Made by a program: the position numbers and the translations under genes. Shown piece by piece: positions 35,583 to 44,253 of a stretch of 64,000 bases of DNA (its first letter is position 1; each line of letters begins with the position of its first letter). The notes under the pieces are model-generated. The model was not told the origin of the DNA. It ran no database searches and saw only the letters and a program-made list of their open reading frames with translations. This DNA comes from Candidatus Rhodoferax mariagerensis (lineage in GTDB: Bacteria > Pseudomonadota > Gammaproteobacteria > Burkholderiales > Burkholderiaceae_C), in the NCBI GenBank assembly GCA_016719055.1, contig JADKAW010000026.1, forward strand, positions 12,517 to 76,516, read 5' to 3'.

Positions 35583-35656
35583 GCGGGTGTAGTTCAATGG
35601 TAGAACGGCAGCTTCCCAAGCTTCATACGTGAGTTCGATTCTCATCACCCGCTCCA
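35583..35656 (+). tRNA. tRNA-Gly (anticodon CCC)
   Basis: A 74-base gene that folds as a cloverleaf: acceptor GCGGGTG with CACCCGC, anticodon loop TTCCCAA giving CCC, T-arm GTGAG/CTCAT with loop TTCGATT, discriminator T and encoded CCA. It reads codon GGG. The promoter side is island DNA, because the first 21 bases recur at 32550. Confidence 0.92.
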
Positions 35657-35671
35657 TCACTTTCGGTGTTC

Positions 35672-36106
35672 ATGACCTCAACCGTTTCCCCAATTCTTCA
35701 ACCCATTGTGGCGCTGCTGATATGGTCGCTGGTGATGTGGCTGTGGATTCTTGTGACACGGCTGCCGGCCATGATGGCGCAAAAAGTGGTGCTCGACCCT
35801 AACGTGCCACCCAAAGACCTGACCCGAAATTTGCCGGCAAGGGTGCGCTGGAAAGCAGACAACTACAACCACCTGATGGAAGCGCCAACGCTGTTTTATG
35901 CAGCGGCATTGGTGCTTGCTTTTGCCGATCCAGGCAATGGTGTTGCAGTCATGGCAGCTTGGGCCTATGTGCTGCTACGGGTTTTGCACAGCCTGGTGCA
36001 GGCCTTGATCAACCACATTCCTTCGCGCTTGGCCCTGTTCGTGTTGTCAACCGGTGCGCTGGCAATCGTGGTGTGGCAAGCCGCGCGAGCGGTGTTTGCT
36101 GTTTAG
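35672..36106 (+). CDS. MAPEG-family membrane protein
   Basis: A 144-residue protein with about four membrane helices (residues 7-25, about 65-85, 90-105, 118-138). The conserved MAPEG segment RWKADNYNHLMEAPTLFYA sits after the first loop. The family includes glutathione-dependent membrane enzymes. The start is ATG 35672, 15 bases after the tRNA; GTG 35666 is less likely. The specific activity is unknown. Confidence 0.82.
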   Translation: MTSTVSPILQPIVALLIWSLVMWLWILVTRLPAMMAQKVVLDPNVPPKDLTRNLPARVRWKADNYNHLMEAPTLFYAAALVLAFADPGNGVAVMAAWAYVLLRVLHSLVQALINHIPSRLALFVLSTGALAIVVWQAARAVFAV

Positions 36107-36134
36107 CGGCGCAAACCCGACCCATAAAGGGCGA

Positions 36135-36917
36135 TCAGCCCCACTTGGCATAAACCACGCCGCACAGGGCGATGCCGAACGTCCACAGCATCCAGGTTTG
36201 CGAGATGCCTTGGGCCCCCCGCCGCCCCCAGGCGCGCGGCGCCGCCCCCCGGCGCCGCCCCCCCCCGGCCCCCCCCCCCCCGACGCGCCGGCGCCCCCGC
36301 CCGCCCCCCCCACATGGTGGCAACAGGCCGGCTCGACGATGCGCCCCACTACATGCCTGCACAAGGCGCCACACGGCGCGGGAGCGCTGCCGACCAGACG
36401 CCCGAGCCCGACCACGCGCACCGCCCCCCACCGCCGCAACAACCCACCCACACCGCTCGCTGGCAAAAAAGATCCGAAGGGCTGGTCGCGGCCGCTCCCC
36501 CGCAGCAGCACCCCCAGGCCCCCGCCGACCCCCCCGCCCAAGCACGAAAGACGGGCCCGAGCGCGCTTCCCGACCTTGCCCCCCCCACCAAACCACCCCC
36601 CCCCCCCACACCCCAACCGGCGAGTTTCGGTTGGGCACAGACCCAACCCACACCACCCCAAACCCCCCACAAAAAAAAAAAAAAAAACAAAAAAAAAAAC
36701 CCCCCCCAACACACACAAAACAAAAAAAAAGCAACCCCCAACACAAACAGGGGAACAGCATGAGTGCAAGGCCGGTCCAGGTGAGTGTCGAGACCGATGT
36801 TTTTCTGCCCCGTCGAAACGCAATCCAGCCAACGATGCCAAACAGGATGGCACTCAGGAGGTAGGCCAGGGTGGGTAGCACCAAACCCAGGGATTGCAGC
36901 TGCTTGAGTTCATTCAT
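36135..36917 (-). pseudogene. Small conserved membrane protein split by anomalous sequence
   Basis: The N-terminus (36917 downward: MNELKQLQSLGLVLPTLAYL, then WIAFRRGRKTSVSTLTWTGL) and C-terminus (SQTWMLWTFGIALCGVVYAK, ending at 36135) together make a typical Burkholderiales protein of about 80 residues with two membrane helices. About 530 bases of homopolymer-rich sequence (36,215-36,745) lie between them and would encode only runs of Gly, Phe or Pro. The split is probably an assembly artefact, not biology. Confidence 0.6.
36215..36745. other. Low-complexity anomalous block, probable sequence artefact
   Basis: Runs of C up to 13, long A runs near 36,671-36,700 and abrupt GC-rich stretches occupy these bases. 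Composition is unlike anything else in the window, and it interrupts an otherwise intact small gene. Long reading frames on both strands here are by-products of the composition. Confidence 0.7.
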
Positions 36918-37147
36918 GGTGCGGCCACGTGAGTCGATGGCGCTTTCTTCACCAGCAAATACTCTGGGTGCGTGTTGGTCAGCAATTGGAACATGGCAAA
37001 TACGGGATCGGGCATGTTGCGCGGATCAATCGAGCTCTCCAGCACCTGCCAGGTACGTGATTGTTGGCCACCCCGTCTTCCCGGTTGCACCGGGTAACCC
37101 ATCAAGGTCGCTGCTTCGACCTGACTCAAGCCCGCCTTGGTCCGCAC
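36914..37147 (-). pseudogene. Truncated HTH (XRE-like) regulator fragment
   Basis: From a GTG at 37147 the 77 residues include AGLSQVEAATLMGYPVQPG and SRTWQVLESSIDPRNMPDPV, typical of the C-terminal part of a small XRE-type helix-turn-helix protein in Burkholderiales. The expected first helix is missing, replaced by the hairpin repeat at 37160-37193. The stop overlaps the start of the downstream small membrane gene by 4 bases, suggesting an original operon. Confidence 0.5.
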
Positions 37148-37159
37148 GGCCTACTGTCG

Positions 37160-37193
37160 CCCCGGCAAAGCCGGGGAATTGCCTGTTTTATTT
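37160..37193 (-). repeat. 34-bp hairpin repeat, inverted copy
   Basis: The complement of this stretch is AAATAAAACAGGCAAT followed by a CCCCGGC-ttt-GCCGGGG hairpin. The same 34 bases with one mismatch occur in plus orientation at 39555-39588, directly before a group II intron 5' end. This copy lies at the truncated edge of the HTH gene. Confidence 0.7.
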
Positions 37194-37298
37194 GGACCGA
37201 AATACCATCACGGGAGTTGGTCATGCTCACGATGCCCAACGCGAGTAAGCATTCATTCACTGCGGGAAGGTCAGGCGGTGCGGCGATCATTTCCCGAC

Positions 37299-37694
37299 CT
37301 AAGGCATCACCGCAACCCGGCGCTTCTTCACAATAACTACTGGAGCAGGGGATTCCTTGCAAACCGCCGGCCAGGTTGGGATATCTCTTGAAAAGTTCGG
37401 CTTCGGTTCCCTGGGCGCATTGGCGACAGCCTTCGCTATTTCCTTTGTTTTGAGCGGCACCCGGTGGTCGCCAACGACCTGTACAAACGCACCTTCTGCT
37501 GTCATGGCCAGTGCACCAACCTGCGCCCCCTTGCTTACGCTGCCAAGCAGTGTCAGATCATCACCTTCGGGCCGTTCATATGTATACTTAAACCAGGCTG
37601 CTCTGCCAAGAACAACACGCCAGCCCGGCTTGCGCGACTTCAGAGACTGCTGACTTTTGGCGACAGATTTTTCTGTGGAATGCTGTACTTGCAT
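37299..37694 (-). CDS. Hypothetical protein, unknown function
   Basis: A 131-residue protein (MQVQHSTEKSVAKSQQSLKS) with a beta-rich middle (LLGSVSKGAQVGALAMTAEG) and a basic C-terminus (VVIVKKRRVAV). It lies downstream of the GST gene on the same strand. I recall no characterised family. Codon use is ordinary, so a real gene is likely, though its surroundings are decayed. Confidence 0.5.
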   Translation of the reverse strand: MQVQHSTEKSVAKSQQSLKSRKPGWRVVLGRAAWFKYTYERPEGDDLTLLGSVSKGAQVGALAMTAEGAFVQVVGDHRVPLKTKEIAKAVANAPREPKPNFSRDIPTWPAVCKESPAPVVIVKKRRVAVMP

Positions 37695-38404
37695 CAGGTA
37701 GGCGATTGGTGTGGTGTGATCCGGAAGACTTCGACAAATGAGATATTGCTGCTCATCAAAACACGTTGCTGGCCAAAGCGATTTCTAAACTCCGAACTTG
37801 GCGTAATACTGCGCCACTGCAGGGTCTGGGCGACACGCTGCATGTGGGCATTCAGCACAGGGGCAACTTTTTCCACAAGATCGGTGGGTACGTGGTCAAG
37901 GCGACCGGAATTGAGGGCGCGCACATCGACAAAGACCTTCAGGTCAGCAACAGTAAGACGATTGTCGGCAAAGTACTCGCCGCCATGAGCCTGCAGCTGG
38001 CTTTGCAGCCAGGCAAGGTACACGGGCATGGAGCCGTTGACGAGGGCGGTGCGGGCTTGCCTTTGAGCATCACCTGTCATACGAAAGCTAGGACCAAGTT
38101 TGACGCCAGCTTCCTCCACCACATACATGACTTCGTCACACAGCAGCGCTTGAAAGGCATCAACAGGATACAAGCCTGCCAGCTTGCCCGCGTATCTAAG
38201 GATCGAATCACACTGCGTCACCTGAACGCCGTCCACCCGCAGGGTGGGTACTTGGCTAAAGGGTGTTGACTTACGTACTTCGGCAAATTCTGGGAACGCA
38301 AAGCGGTGGTCTTCAAACTCAATGCCGCCAATGTAAAGGGCCAGGCGCACGGGCTCGGCGCGACCGCCATGAAAATCGAAATAGCTAAGTTTGAGTTTGG
38401 ACAT
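37694..38404 (-). CDS. Glutathione S-transferase (sigma-like) with shifted C-terminus
   Basis: Starts at ATG 38404 (MSKLKLSYFDFHGGRAEPVR). The thioredoxin-fold N-terminus has a catalytic-type Tyr (YFDFHGGRAE) and the glutathione-binding FSQVPTLRVDGVQVTQCDSI. The helical C-domain includes RLTVADLKVFVDVRAL. Near 37,820 the frame seems shifted: the expected family ending VAQYYAKFGV is readable in another frame, stopping at 37785. The displayed frame instead runs about 30 extra residues. It is either a late frameshift or a sequencing error. It probably conjugates glutathione to electrophiles. Confidence 0.8.
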   Translation of the reverse strand: MSKLKLSYFDFHGGRAEPVRLALYIGGIEFEDHRFAFPEFAEVRKSTPFSQVPTLRVDGVQVTQCDSILRYAGKLAGLYPVDAFQALLCDEVMYVVEEAGVKLGPSFRMTGDAQRQARTALVNGSMPVYLAWLQSQLQAHGGEYFADNRLTVADLKVFVDVRALNSGRLDHVPTDLVEKVAPVLNAHMQRVAQTLQWRSITPSSEFRNRFGQQRVLMSSNISFVEVFRITPHQSPT

Positions 38405-38670
38405 GGTGGTTAGATAAGAAATGAGGTGGGCGAGCAAAGATCGATTCGCAGATTCTAGGCGGGGTAGGCCGGTTGCGGGGAATGGCTCGCCTATCACTCC
38501 TCAAGACCCGAACTTGAATGCGGAACGCGAGATCGTCGCCGCGCCTCTGAAGGGACGAAATTTGGTGGGCCATAACACAATCGTGCAATGTAGGTACTCC
38601 TTTAAGTAGCAAAGTAAAAAAAGCTACTAAAGTCAATGGCTTACAAGCCAAATCAACGACTTAGAAAGTT

Positions 38671-38746
38671 TGGTGGAGAGGAGGAGGATCGAACTCCCGA
38701 CCTCTGCATTGCGAACGCAGCGCTCTCCCAGCTGAGCTACCCCCCC
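38671..38746 (-). tRNA. tRNA-Ala (anticodon CGC)
   Basis: A 76-base gene on the minus strand: acceptor GGGGGGG paired with CCTCTCC (two wobbles), D-stem GCTC/GAGC, anticodon loop TTCGCAA giving CGC, T-arm GGGAG/CTCCT with TTCGATC, and encoded CCA. It reads GCG. Confidence 0.88.
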
Positions 38747-39213
38747 AACGGCACGAGTCTATCAATATCATTGAAGGCCGACAACTGGAATTTGGACGAC
38801 TTCGGGGAAAAATTGCCAAGAAATACCCCATGCTGTATTCAACCGTGAAAGTGTTACAGAAAAGCTGTTGACTACCCAGAGAATCAGGCGCAGAATTTCC
38901 CTGAGACCGTGTTTTCAACCTCGGTGAAGGAGCCCCGTAGATGATCAAGGACCACTTTTACGCTCAAACCTGATTGACGGTTTTCCGTCAACTGCTTCCC
39001 ATACTTGAGGAAGCACACAGAAAGGGTAGGGTTCTTTGCGGGTCCTGCCTTTTTTTGTGCTTGATGGTGTGTAGGCAGACATCAGTGGCGATTTGCCGCA
39101 AGGTGGTGATGGATATAGATGGTGTCGACACTGACGTCTGGGACATGGTCTGATCTGGATCAACGCTGTAAGTCTGAATTGATGAAACAGTATTGAAAGG
39201 CTAAGCCATCGCC
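38747..39213. other. Intergenic region with no supported gene
   Basis: I see no convincing coding in these 467 bases. Short open frames on the minus strand lack family features. It is probably degenerate DNA next to the remnants that follow. Confidence 0.4.
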
Positions 39214-39297
39214 ATGACGTGGGTCGATGCGGCTATGTACCAAGCCAAGGATGAAGGCCGCGATGTCATCCGGTTTTATAATCAAATTGTACAGTAA
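39214..39297 (+). pseudogene. C-terminal scrap of a GGDEF protein
   Basis: The 27 residues VDAAMYQAKDEGRDVIRFYN plus flanks match the last helix and strand of diguanylate cyclase domains (compare ALYQAKTQGRNRVV at the end of the intact cyclase gene in this window). Everything upstream is lost. A hydrophobic frame at 39366-39467 (LLKVRVTVFTLAVYALGFVC) is another unidentified scrap. Confidence 0.5.
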
Positions 39298-39466
39298 GCC
39301 CAAGTGGATGCTGTGTAGATAGCTGCTATAAATATAGCATTGTATAAAGGCAACCATGAAGCCGACAATCTCCCTTGGCAGCTGCTGAAGGTACGCGTCA
39401 CGGTGTTTACGCTGGCTGTTTATGCGCTGGGCTTCGTGTGCCTCTTGCGTTATGCCGCCCGCTTGT

Positions 39467-39558
39467 AGTACTTTCCAATTCAGGTATGAGCCTGAAGCGA
39501 AGCCAGTTTGACATCAATCGTCGTACAGGCTGACCGGGCTAAAACTGGGAGTGTAAAT
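39467..39558. repeat. 92-bp direct repeat, copy 1
   Basis: The stretch from AGTACTTTCCAATTCAGG to GGGAGTGTAAAT is repeated at 43910-44001 in the same orientation with about three mismatches. The two copies enclose the intron 5' part, an IS66 scrap, ftsK and trxB. Probably a mobile-element end. Confidence 0.8.
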
Positions 39559-39591
39559 AAAACAGGCAATCCCCCGGCTTTGCCGGGGAGA

Positions 39592-40254
39592 GTGCGCCCG
39601 TGAAGGCGCTACGTTAGCACGGTGAAAGTCCGTGTCAGGGTAAGCCAAGGCCCTGTAGTCGAAGGTAACTGCGTCGCCGCGAGGCGGGGTGGGGAGCAAC
39701 CGGAGGCGAACTGGCGGTCCGCAGGATAACGAACTCGATTCGGCGGTGTGTGACGACGAGCCTGCAGTCTCATGGCGAAGTCCGAAACTCGTCCGGTACG
39801 CTGGAATATGGCGTGTAAAGCGATGTTGGGGTTGCATGGCGTGGTTGGAGGCGGAACGTTGGGAAGATGTAGTGAGAAAAGCGGGGAGACCTGCCGCCCG
39901 AGGTGACGGGAGGCAGGAGTCAGAACCATCGTAGTACCGATGGGCTGCAAGAGCTGAGCAAGGCCAAACACGCGCTGGAGAAGGTGCGCAGACGAGAGTC
40001 TGGATAACCGGTGTTCGCCCCTTGTGCCTAAACATTGGCAGGCGGTAGCCTGAGAAGTGCGGAGTAGGAAAGCCGCATGAGGGAAGGGTGTGCGGATGAG
40101 TGGAAACGCAACATTCAGAAAGTGTGAACGCATGAGCGAATCAGTGCCAGTGTCAGAAAAGGCTAAACAAACTGAATCTGCCCCAAGCCAGTGGGTGTGG
40201 GTGGATCGTACTGTCTGGGCAGAGCGCATGTTGGCGGCGCTGGGTAACGGCGTC
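39592..40254 (+). mobile_element. Group II intron, 5' part with start of its RT gene
   Basis: The 5' end GTGCGCCCG fits the conserved group II GUGYG start, and a structured domain I-like region follows (GGTGAAAGTCCGTG and many GC hairpins). From ATG 40132 an open frame encodes the N-terminus of an intron reverse transcriptase (MSESVPVSEKAKQTESAPSQ, WVDRTVWAERMLAALGNGV). Similarity ends at about 40254, where IS66 DNA begins. The intron starts 3 bases after a GC hairpin. The rest of a matching intron lies at 45437-46434. Confidence 0.7.
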
Positions 40255-40465
40255 ACTCCCTCTCCAATGCGACTCCAGGGCAGGCCCAGCACCAGTGCGT
40301 CGAGTTGGGCTCGACTCAGGCTGAGCTGTGTTTGGCCATCTTGCGCTGGCCAGACAAAGTGGCCTTGGTGCAAGCGTCTGGCAGCCAACCAGAAGCCGAT
40401 ACCGTCGTGCACCAGCACTTTCATGCGGTTGGCTCGCACGTTGGCAAAGAGGTAGGCGCTGTGGG
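40246..40465 (-). pseudogene. IS66-family TnpB accessory gene fragment
   Basis: The minus strand encodes SAYLFANVRANRMKVLVHDG, then GFWLAARRLHQGHFVW and LDALVLGLPWSRIG, the hallmark C-terminal two-thirds of IS66 TnpB. Start, TnpA and TnpC are absent. It joins the intron on one side and lies 9 bases from the ftsK stop on the other, so it may mark the event that separated ftsK from its usual downstream lolA. Confidence 0.75.
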
Positions 40466-40473
40466 GGTATAAG

Positions 40474-42828
40474 CTATTCGTTCTCGCGTTTAGGTACCAG
40501 AATCTCGCGCTGACCACTGATGCTCATGGCGCTCACCAAGCCGGCGTTTTCCATGTCTTCAACCAGCCGGGCAGCGCGGTTGTAGCCAATTTTTAAATGC
40601 CTTTGTACCAGCGAGATGCTGGCCTTGCGGTTTTTCAGCACCACCTCCACCGCCTGGTCATACATGGGGTCTTTCTCGCCGACACCACCATCCCCTGCGC
40701 CCGGTGAACTCTCGTCGCCATCGACCGTGCCGCCTTCCAGAATGCCATCAATGTAGTTTGGTTCGCCCTGGCTTTTGAGGTAAGTCACCACCCGGTGCAC
40801 TTCTTCATCACTGACAAAGGCACCATGCACCCGGATGGGCAAGCCGGTGCCGCTGGGCATGTAGAGCATGTCACCCATGCCCAGCAAGGCCTCAGCACCC
40901 ATCTGGTCCAGAATGGTGCGGCTGTCGATCTTGCTGCTGACCTGAAAGGCAATGCGGGTCGGAATGTTGGCCTTGATCAGACCGGTGATCACGTCCACGC
41001 TGGGCCGTTGGGTGGCCAGAATCAGGTGGATACCGGCGGCGCGGGCTTTTTGCGCCAGGCGAGCGATCAGCTCTTCAATCTTTTTACCTACGACCATCAT
41101 CAAATCAGCCAACTCGTCAATCACCACCACGATGTGGGGCAGTCGGTCCAGGGGCTCGGGAGATTCTGGTGTCAGGCTGAACGGGTTGCCAATCAGTTCA
41201 CTACGCGCTTTGGCTTCGTTCATGCGGGTGTTGAAGCCAGCCAGGTTGCGCACCCCCATCTTGCTCATGAGTTTGTAGCGGCGCTCCATTTCAGCCACAC
41301 ACCAAGTGAGGCCATTGGCCGCCTGACGCATGTCGGTAACCACCGGGCACAGCAGGTGTGGAATGCCTTCGTACACCGACATTTCGAGCATTTTGGGGTC
41401 GATCATCATCAACCGCACATCGTGGGCTTCGGCCTTGTAGAGCAGGCTCAGGATCATGGCGTTGATACCCACCGACTTGCCTGAACCGGTGGTACCGGCC
41501 ACCAACACGTGCGGCATCTTGGCCAGGTCAGCCAGTACCGGGTTGCCAATGATGTCCTTGCCCAGCCCCATTGACAACAGCGATTTGGCATCGTGATAGA
41601 CCTGTGAGCCCAATATTTCGGAAAGTTTGATGGTTTGTCGCTTGGCATTGGGCAGCTCCAGCGCCATGGTGGTCTTGCCCGGAATGGTCTCGACAACTCG
41701 GATCGACACTAGGCTCAAGCTGCGCGCCAGGTCTTTGGCCAGGCCAACAATCTGGGAACCCTTGATGCCGGTGGCGGGCTCAATCTCGTAACGCGTAATG
41801 ACTGGGCCGGGCTGCGCCAGTACCACTGAAACCTCGACACCAAAGTCCTTGAGCTTTTTTTCGATCATGCGGCTGGTCATTTCCAGCGTCTCGGGCGGCA
41901 CAGATTCCTGACGCGACAGGGCTGCATCCAGCAGGTCAACTTGTGGCAGTCTACTGTCCAATATGTCGTTGAACAGTGGTTTCTGCCGTTCTTTGGACAC
42001 CCGTTGGCTCTTAGGCACGTCCGCCACCACTGGATCGATAGCGACCGGATTGGGATGATGCACCGCCGCATCCTGGCGGTCTTCCACCAGCACATCCGCT
42101 CGCGCCTGTGCCGCTTGCTGACCCAGTGCGACATCCTGTTCTTTCTCGATTTGCTCGCGCCGGTTTTCTACCCTTGCAAACAGCCAGGCCCCCAAGCGCT
42201 CGGCCAGCTGGGCCCATGAAAATCGGAACGCCAGCCCCATGCCTGCCAGCCCCACCACAATGGCCAGCATGGCCGATCCGGTGAAGCCCAGCTGACGCCA
42301 GCTTAACGGGCCTAGCCAATAGCCCAATATTCCCCCGCCGTGTCCTGGCAATCGGGCTTCCAGGCTGTAAAAGCGCGTCCACTCCAGCGTGGCGCTGGCA
42401 CAGGTCAGCAAAATCAGGCCCAGCCAGAACGTCGCTTGGCCATCGACAAATCGTGCCAGCACAGAGTCTGAACTGGCGCTGGACGGCACCCAATAGTCAT
42501 GCCCGCGCAACCAGCGTGCCAAGCCCGACAGCCAGACTCGGACACCCGCCAGCCAGCACCACCAGACTGAAAAACCCAGAAAAAAATAGTTGCTATCAGT
42601 CAGCCAGGCACCGATGCGATTTATCCGGTTGTGTACCGCACCGCCCGTACCAGAAGTTGACCACGCGCCGTCCAGCGGCGAATAGCTGAGCAATGACAGC
42701 AGCCAGGCGCTTAACGCCATCAAGCCAAACAGCAGCGCCAGCTCACTGGCAAAACGGCTCCAGCCTGAACGAGGCAATGCAGGACTTTCAGAACGGGCGC
42801 TATGCAGCGTGTTTATAGAATAAGTCAT
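40474..42828 (-). CDS. ftsK: DNA translocase FtsK
   Basis: A 784-residue inner-membrane protein that pumps chromosome termini at the septum and activates XerCD. The N-terminal membrane domain has about four helices (residues 30-200). A short linker precedes the motor: alpha/beta domain with Walker A TTGSGKSVGINAMILSLL (about 440) and Walker B VVVIDELADLMMV (about 563). The gamma winged helix lies at 715-784 (ASISLVQRHLKIGYNRAARL). Complete. It is divergent from trxB. The 3' side is destroyed by IS66/intron DNA. Confidence 0.97.
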   Translation of the reverse strand: MTYSINTLHSARSESPALPRSGWSRFASELALLFGLMALSAWLLSLLSYSPLDGAWSTSGTGGAVHNRINRIGAWLTDSNYFFLGFSVWWCWLAGVRVWLSGLARWLRGHDYWVPSSASSDSVLARFVDGQATFWLGLILLTCASATLEWTRFYSLEARLPGHGGGILGYWLGPLSWRQLGFTGSAMLAIVVGLAGMGLAFRFSWAQLAERLGAWLFARVENRREQIEKEQDVALGQQAAQARADVLVEDRQDAAVHHPNPVAIDPVVADVPKSQRVSKERQKPLFNDILDSRLPQVDLLDAALSRQESVPPETLEMTSRMIEKKLKDFGVEVSVVLAQPGPVITRYEIEPATGIKGSQIVGLAKDLARSLSLVSIRVVETIPGKTTMALELPNAKRQTIKLSEILGSQVYHDAKSLLSMGLGKDIIGNPVLADLAKMPHVLVAGTTGSGKSVGINAMILSLLYKAEAHDVRLMMIDPKMLEMSVYEGIPHLLCPVVTDMRQAANGLTWCVAEMERRYKLMSKMGVRNLAGFNTRMNEAKARSELIGNPFSLTPESPEPLDRLPHIVVVIDELADLMMVVGKKIEELIARLAQKARAAGIHLILATQRPSVDVITGLIKANIPTRIAFQVSSKIDSRTILDQMGAEALLGMGDMLYMPSGTGLPIRVHGAFVSDEEVHRVVTYLKSQGEPNYIDGILEGGTVDGDESSPGAGDGGVGEKDPMYDQAVEVVLKNRKASISLVQRHLKIGYNRAARLVEDMENAGLVSAMSISGQREILVPKRENE

Positions 42829-42943
42829 TAAAAATTGAGTGGGTTATCTAAGCTGGTTCAAACAAGTCAACATTGCATAATCTCACCCAACGGGCGATGC
42901 TGTACTGTACACGTCCGAACGAATTGATTGACCAAGGATACCC

Positions 42944-43891
42944 ATGACAAACAAACGTCACACCCAAGTGCTTATTTTGGGTTCAGGCCCGGCAGGCTAT
43001 ACCGCCGCCATTTATGCCGCCCGCGCCAACCTCAAACCCCTGCTAATCACCGGGATGGCGCAGGGAGGGCAGCTGATGACCACCACCGAAGTTGACAACT
43101 GGCCAGCCGACGTGAATGGTGTGCAGGGGCCAGATCTAATGCGGCGCTTTTTGGACCACGCTGAGCGCTTCAAGACCGAGATCGTGTTTGACCACATTAA
43201 TAAGGTTGATTTTTCAAAGCGCCCGTTCATCCTGACTGGTGACAGCGCCACCTACACCTGTGATGCACTGATTTTAGCCACCGGTGCTTCTGCCAAATAT
43301 TTGGGCTTGCCCTCAGAAGAAGCCTTTATGGGGCGTGGTGTATCTGGCTGTGCTACCTGTGACGGCTTTTTTTACCGCGAAGAGGTTTGTTGTGTGGTGG
43401 GAGGTGGCAACACAGCCGTTGAAGAAGCGCTCTACTTGTCTAACATCGCTAAAAAGGTCTACTTGATCCATCGGCGTGACAAGTTTCGCGCCGAACCCAT
43501 CATTATCGACAAGCTGATGGACAAGGTGGCTAGCGGCAAGATCGAGCTTAAGACCTTCAGCACGCTTGATGAAGTGTTGGGAGATGCCAGTGGTGTGACC
43601 GGTGTTCGTATCAAACAAGTCAATTCGGGTGCCACCGAAGACCTGATGCTCAAGGGCTGCTTTATCGCCATTGGACATAGTCCCAATACTGACATTTTCC
43701 TGGGCCAGATTGACATGGCTGGTGGCTATATCATCACGCAATGCGGCAACAAGGGTTTTGCCACGCAGACCAGCGTGCCCGGCATATTTGCCGCAGGCGA
43801 TGTGCAGGACCACGTCTATCGCCAGGCCATCACCAGTGCCGGCACCGGTTGTATGGCGGCACTGGACGCCCAACGGTTTCTTGAACAGTGA
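42944..43891 (+). CDS. trxB: Thioredoxin reductase
   Basis: A 315-residue flavoenzyme reducing thioredoxin with NADPH. FAD-binding LGSGPAGYTAAIYAARA is at residues 11-27, the redox-active CATC at about 140-143 (GCATCDGFFY), the NADPH-binding VVGGGNTAVEEALYL at about 150 and the closing FAD motif GIFAAGDVQD near 285. An AAGGA site precedes the ATG. It is complete and ends 18 bases before a 92-bp repeat. Confidence 0.97.
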   Translation: MTNKRHTQVLILGSGPAGYTAAIYAARANLKPLLITGMAQGGQLMTTTEVDNWPADVNGVQGPDLMRRFLDHAERFKTEIVFDHINKVDFSKRPFILTGDSATYTCDALILATGASAKYLGLPSEEAFMGRGVSGCATCDGFFYREEVCCVVGGGNTAVEEALYLSNIAKKVYLIHRRDKFRAEPIIIDKLMDKVASGKIELKTFSTLDEVLGDASGVTGVRIKQVNSGATEDLMLKGCFIAIGHSPNTDIFLGQIDMAGGYIITQCGNKGFATQTSVPGIFAAGDVQDHVYRQAITSAGTGCMAALDAQRFLEQ

Positions 43892-43909
43892 TCAGACCGG
43901 TTTCTCCGG

Positions 43910-44001
43910 AGTATTTTCCAATTCAGGTATGAGCCTGAAGCGAAGCCAATTTGACATCAATCGTCGTACAGGCTGACCGGGTTAAAACTGGGAGTGTAAA
44001 T
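43910..44001. repeat. 92-bp direct repeat, copy 2
   Basis: Partner of 39467-39558. It begins 19 bases after the trxB stop (AGTATTTTCC instead of AGTACTTTCC) and is followed by unrelated DNA leading into the transposase remnant. Confidence 0.8.
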
Positions 44002-44253
44002 GGGTTGAAGTTACCCGTGCTGGCCACCCAAACTGCCCGACTTCAGCTCCGCTGGAATGGCCCCTGTTCCCGGTAGGCGCTTGCTGCGCCGTCCTTGGAC
44101 TTTGGGTATTTTTTTAAACAAGCCGGGTGGTGGCCTGCGCAGCGGGGAGGCGCGGCTACAGCGCCTCGGACTTGTCCGCGCAAAGTGTGGGCAAGTCCCG
44201 GTAAGGTTTGTCCACACTTTGCGTAGCGATTGTGGTCAAACCTGTTCTGCGCA

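Noticed and set aside
36047..36878. Long Pro-rich or Gly/Phe-rich frames on both strands
   Set aside because: They arise from homopolymer runs in the anomalous block and share no family features.
38945..39163. Minus-strand 72-residue frame
   Set aside because: It lies in degenerate intergenic DNA without a recognisable domain or ribosome binding site.
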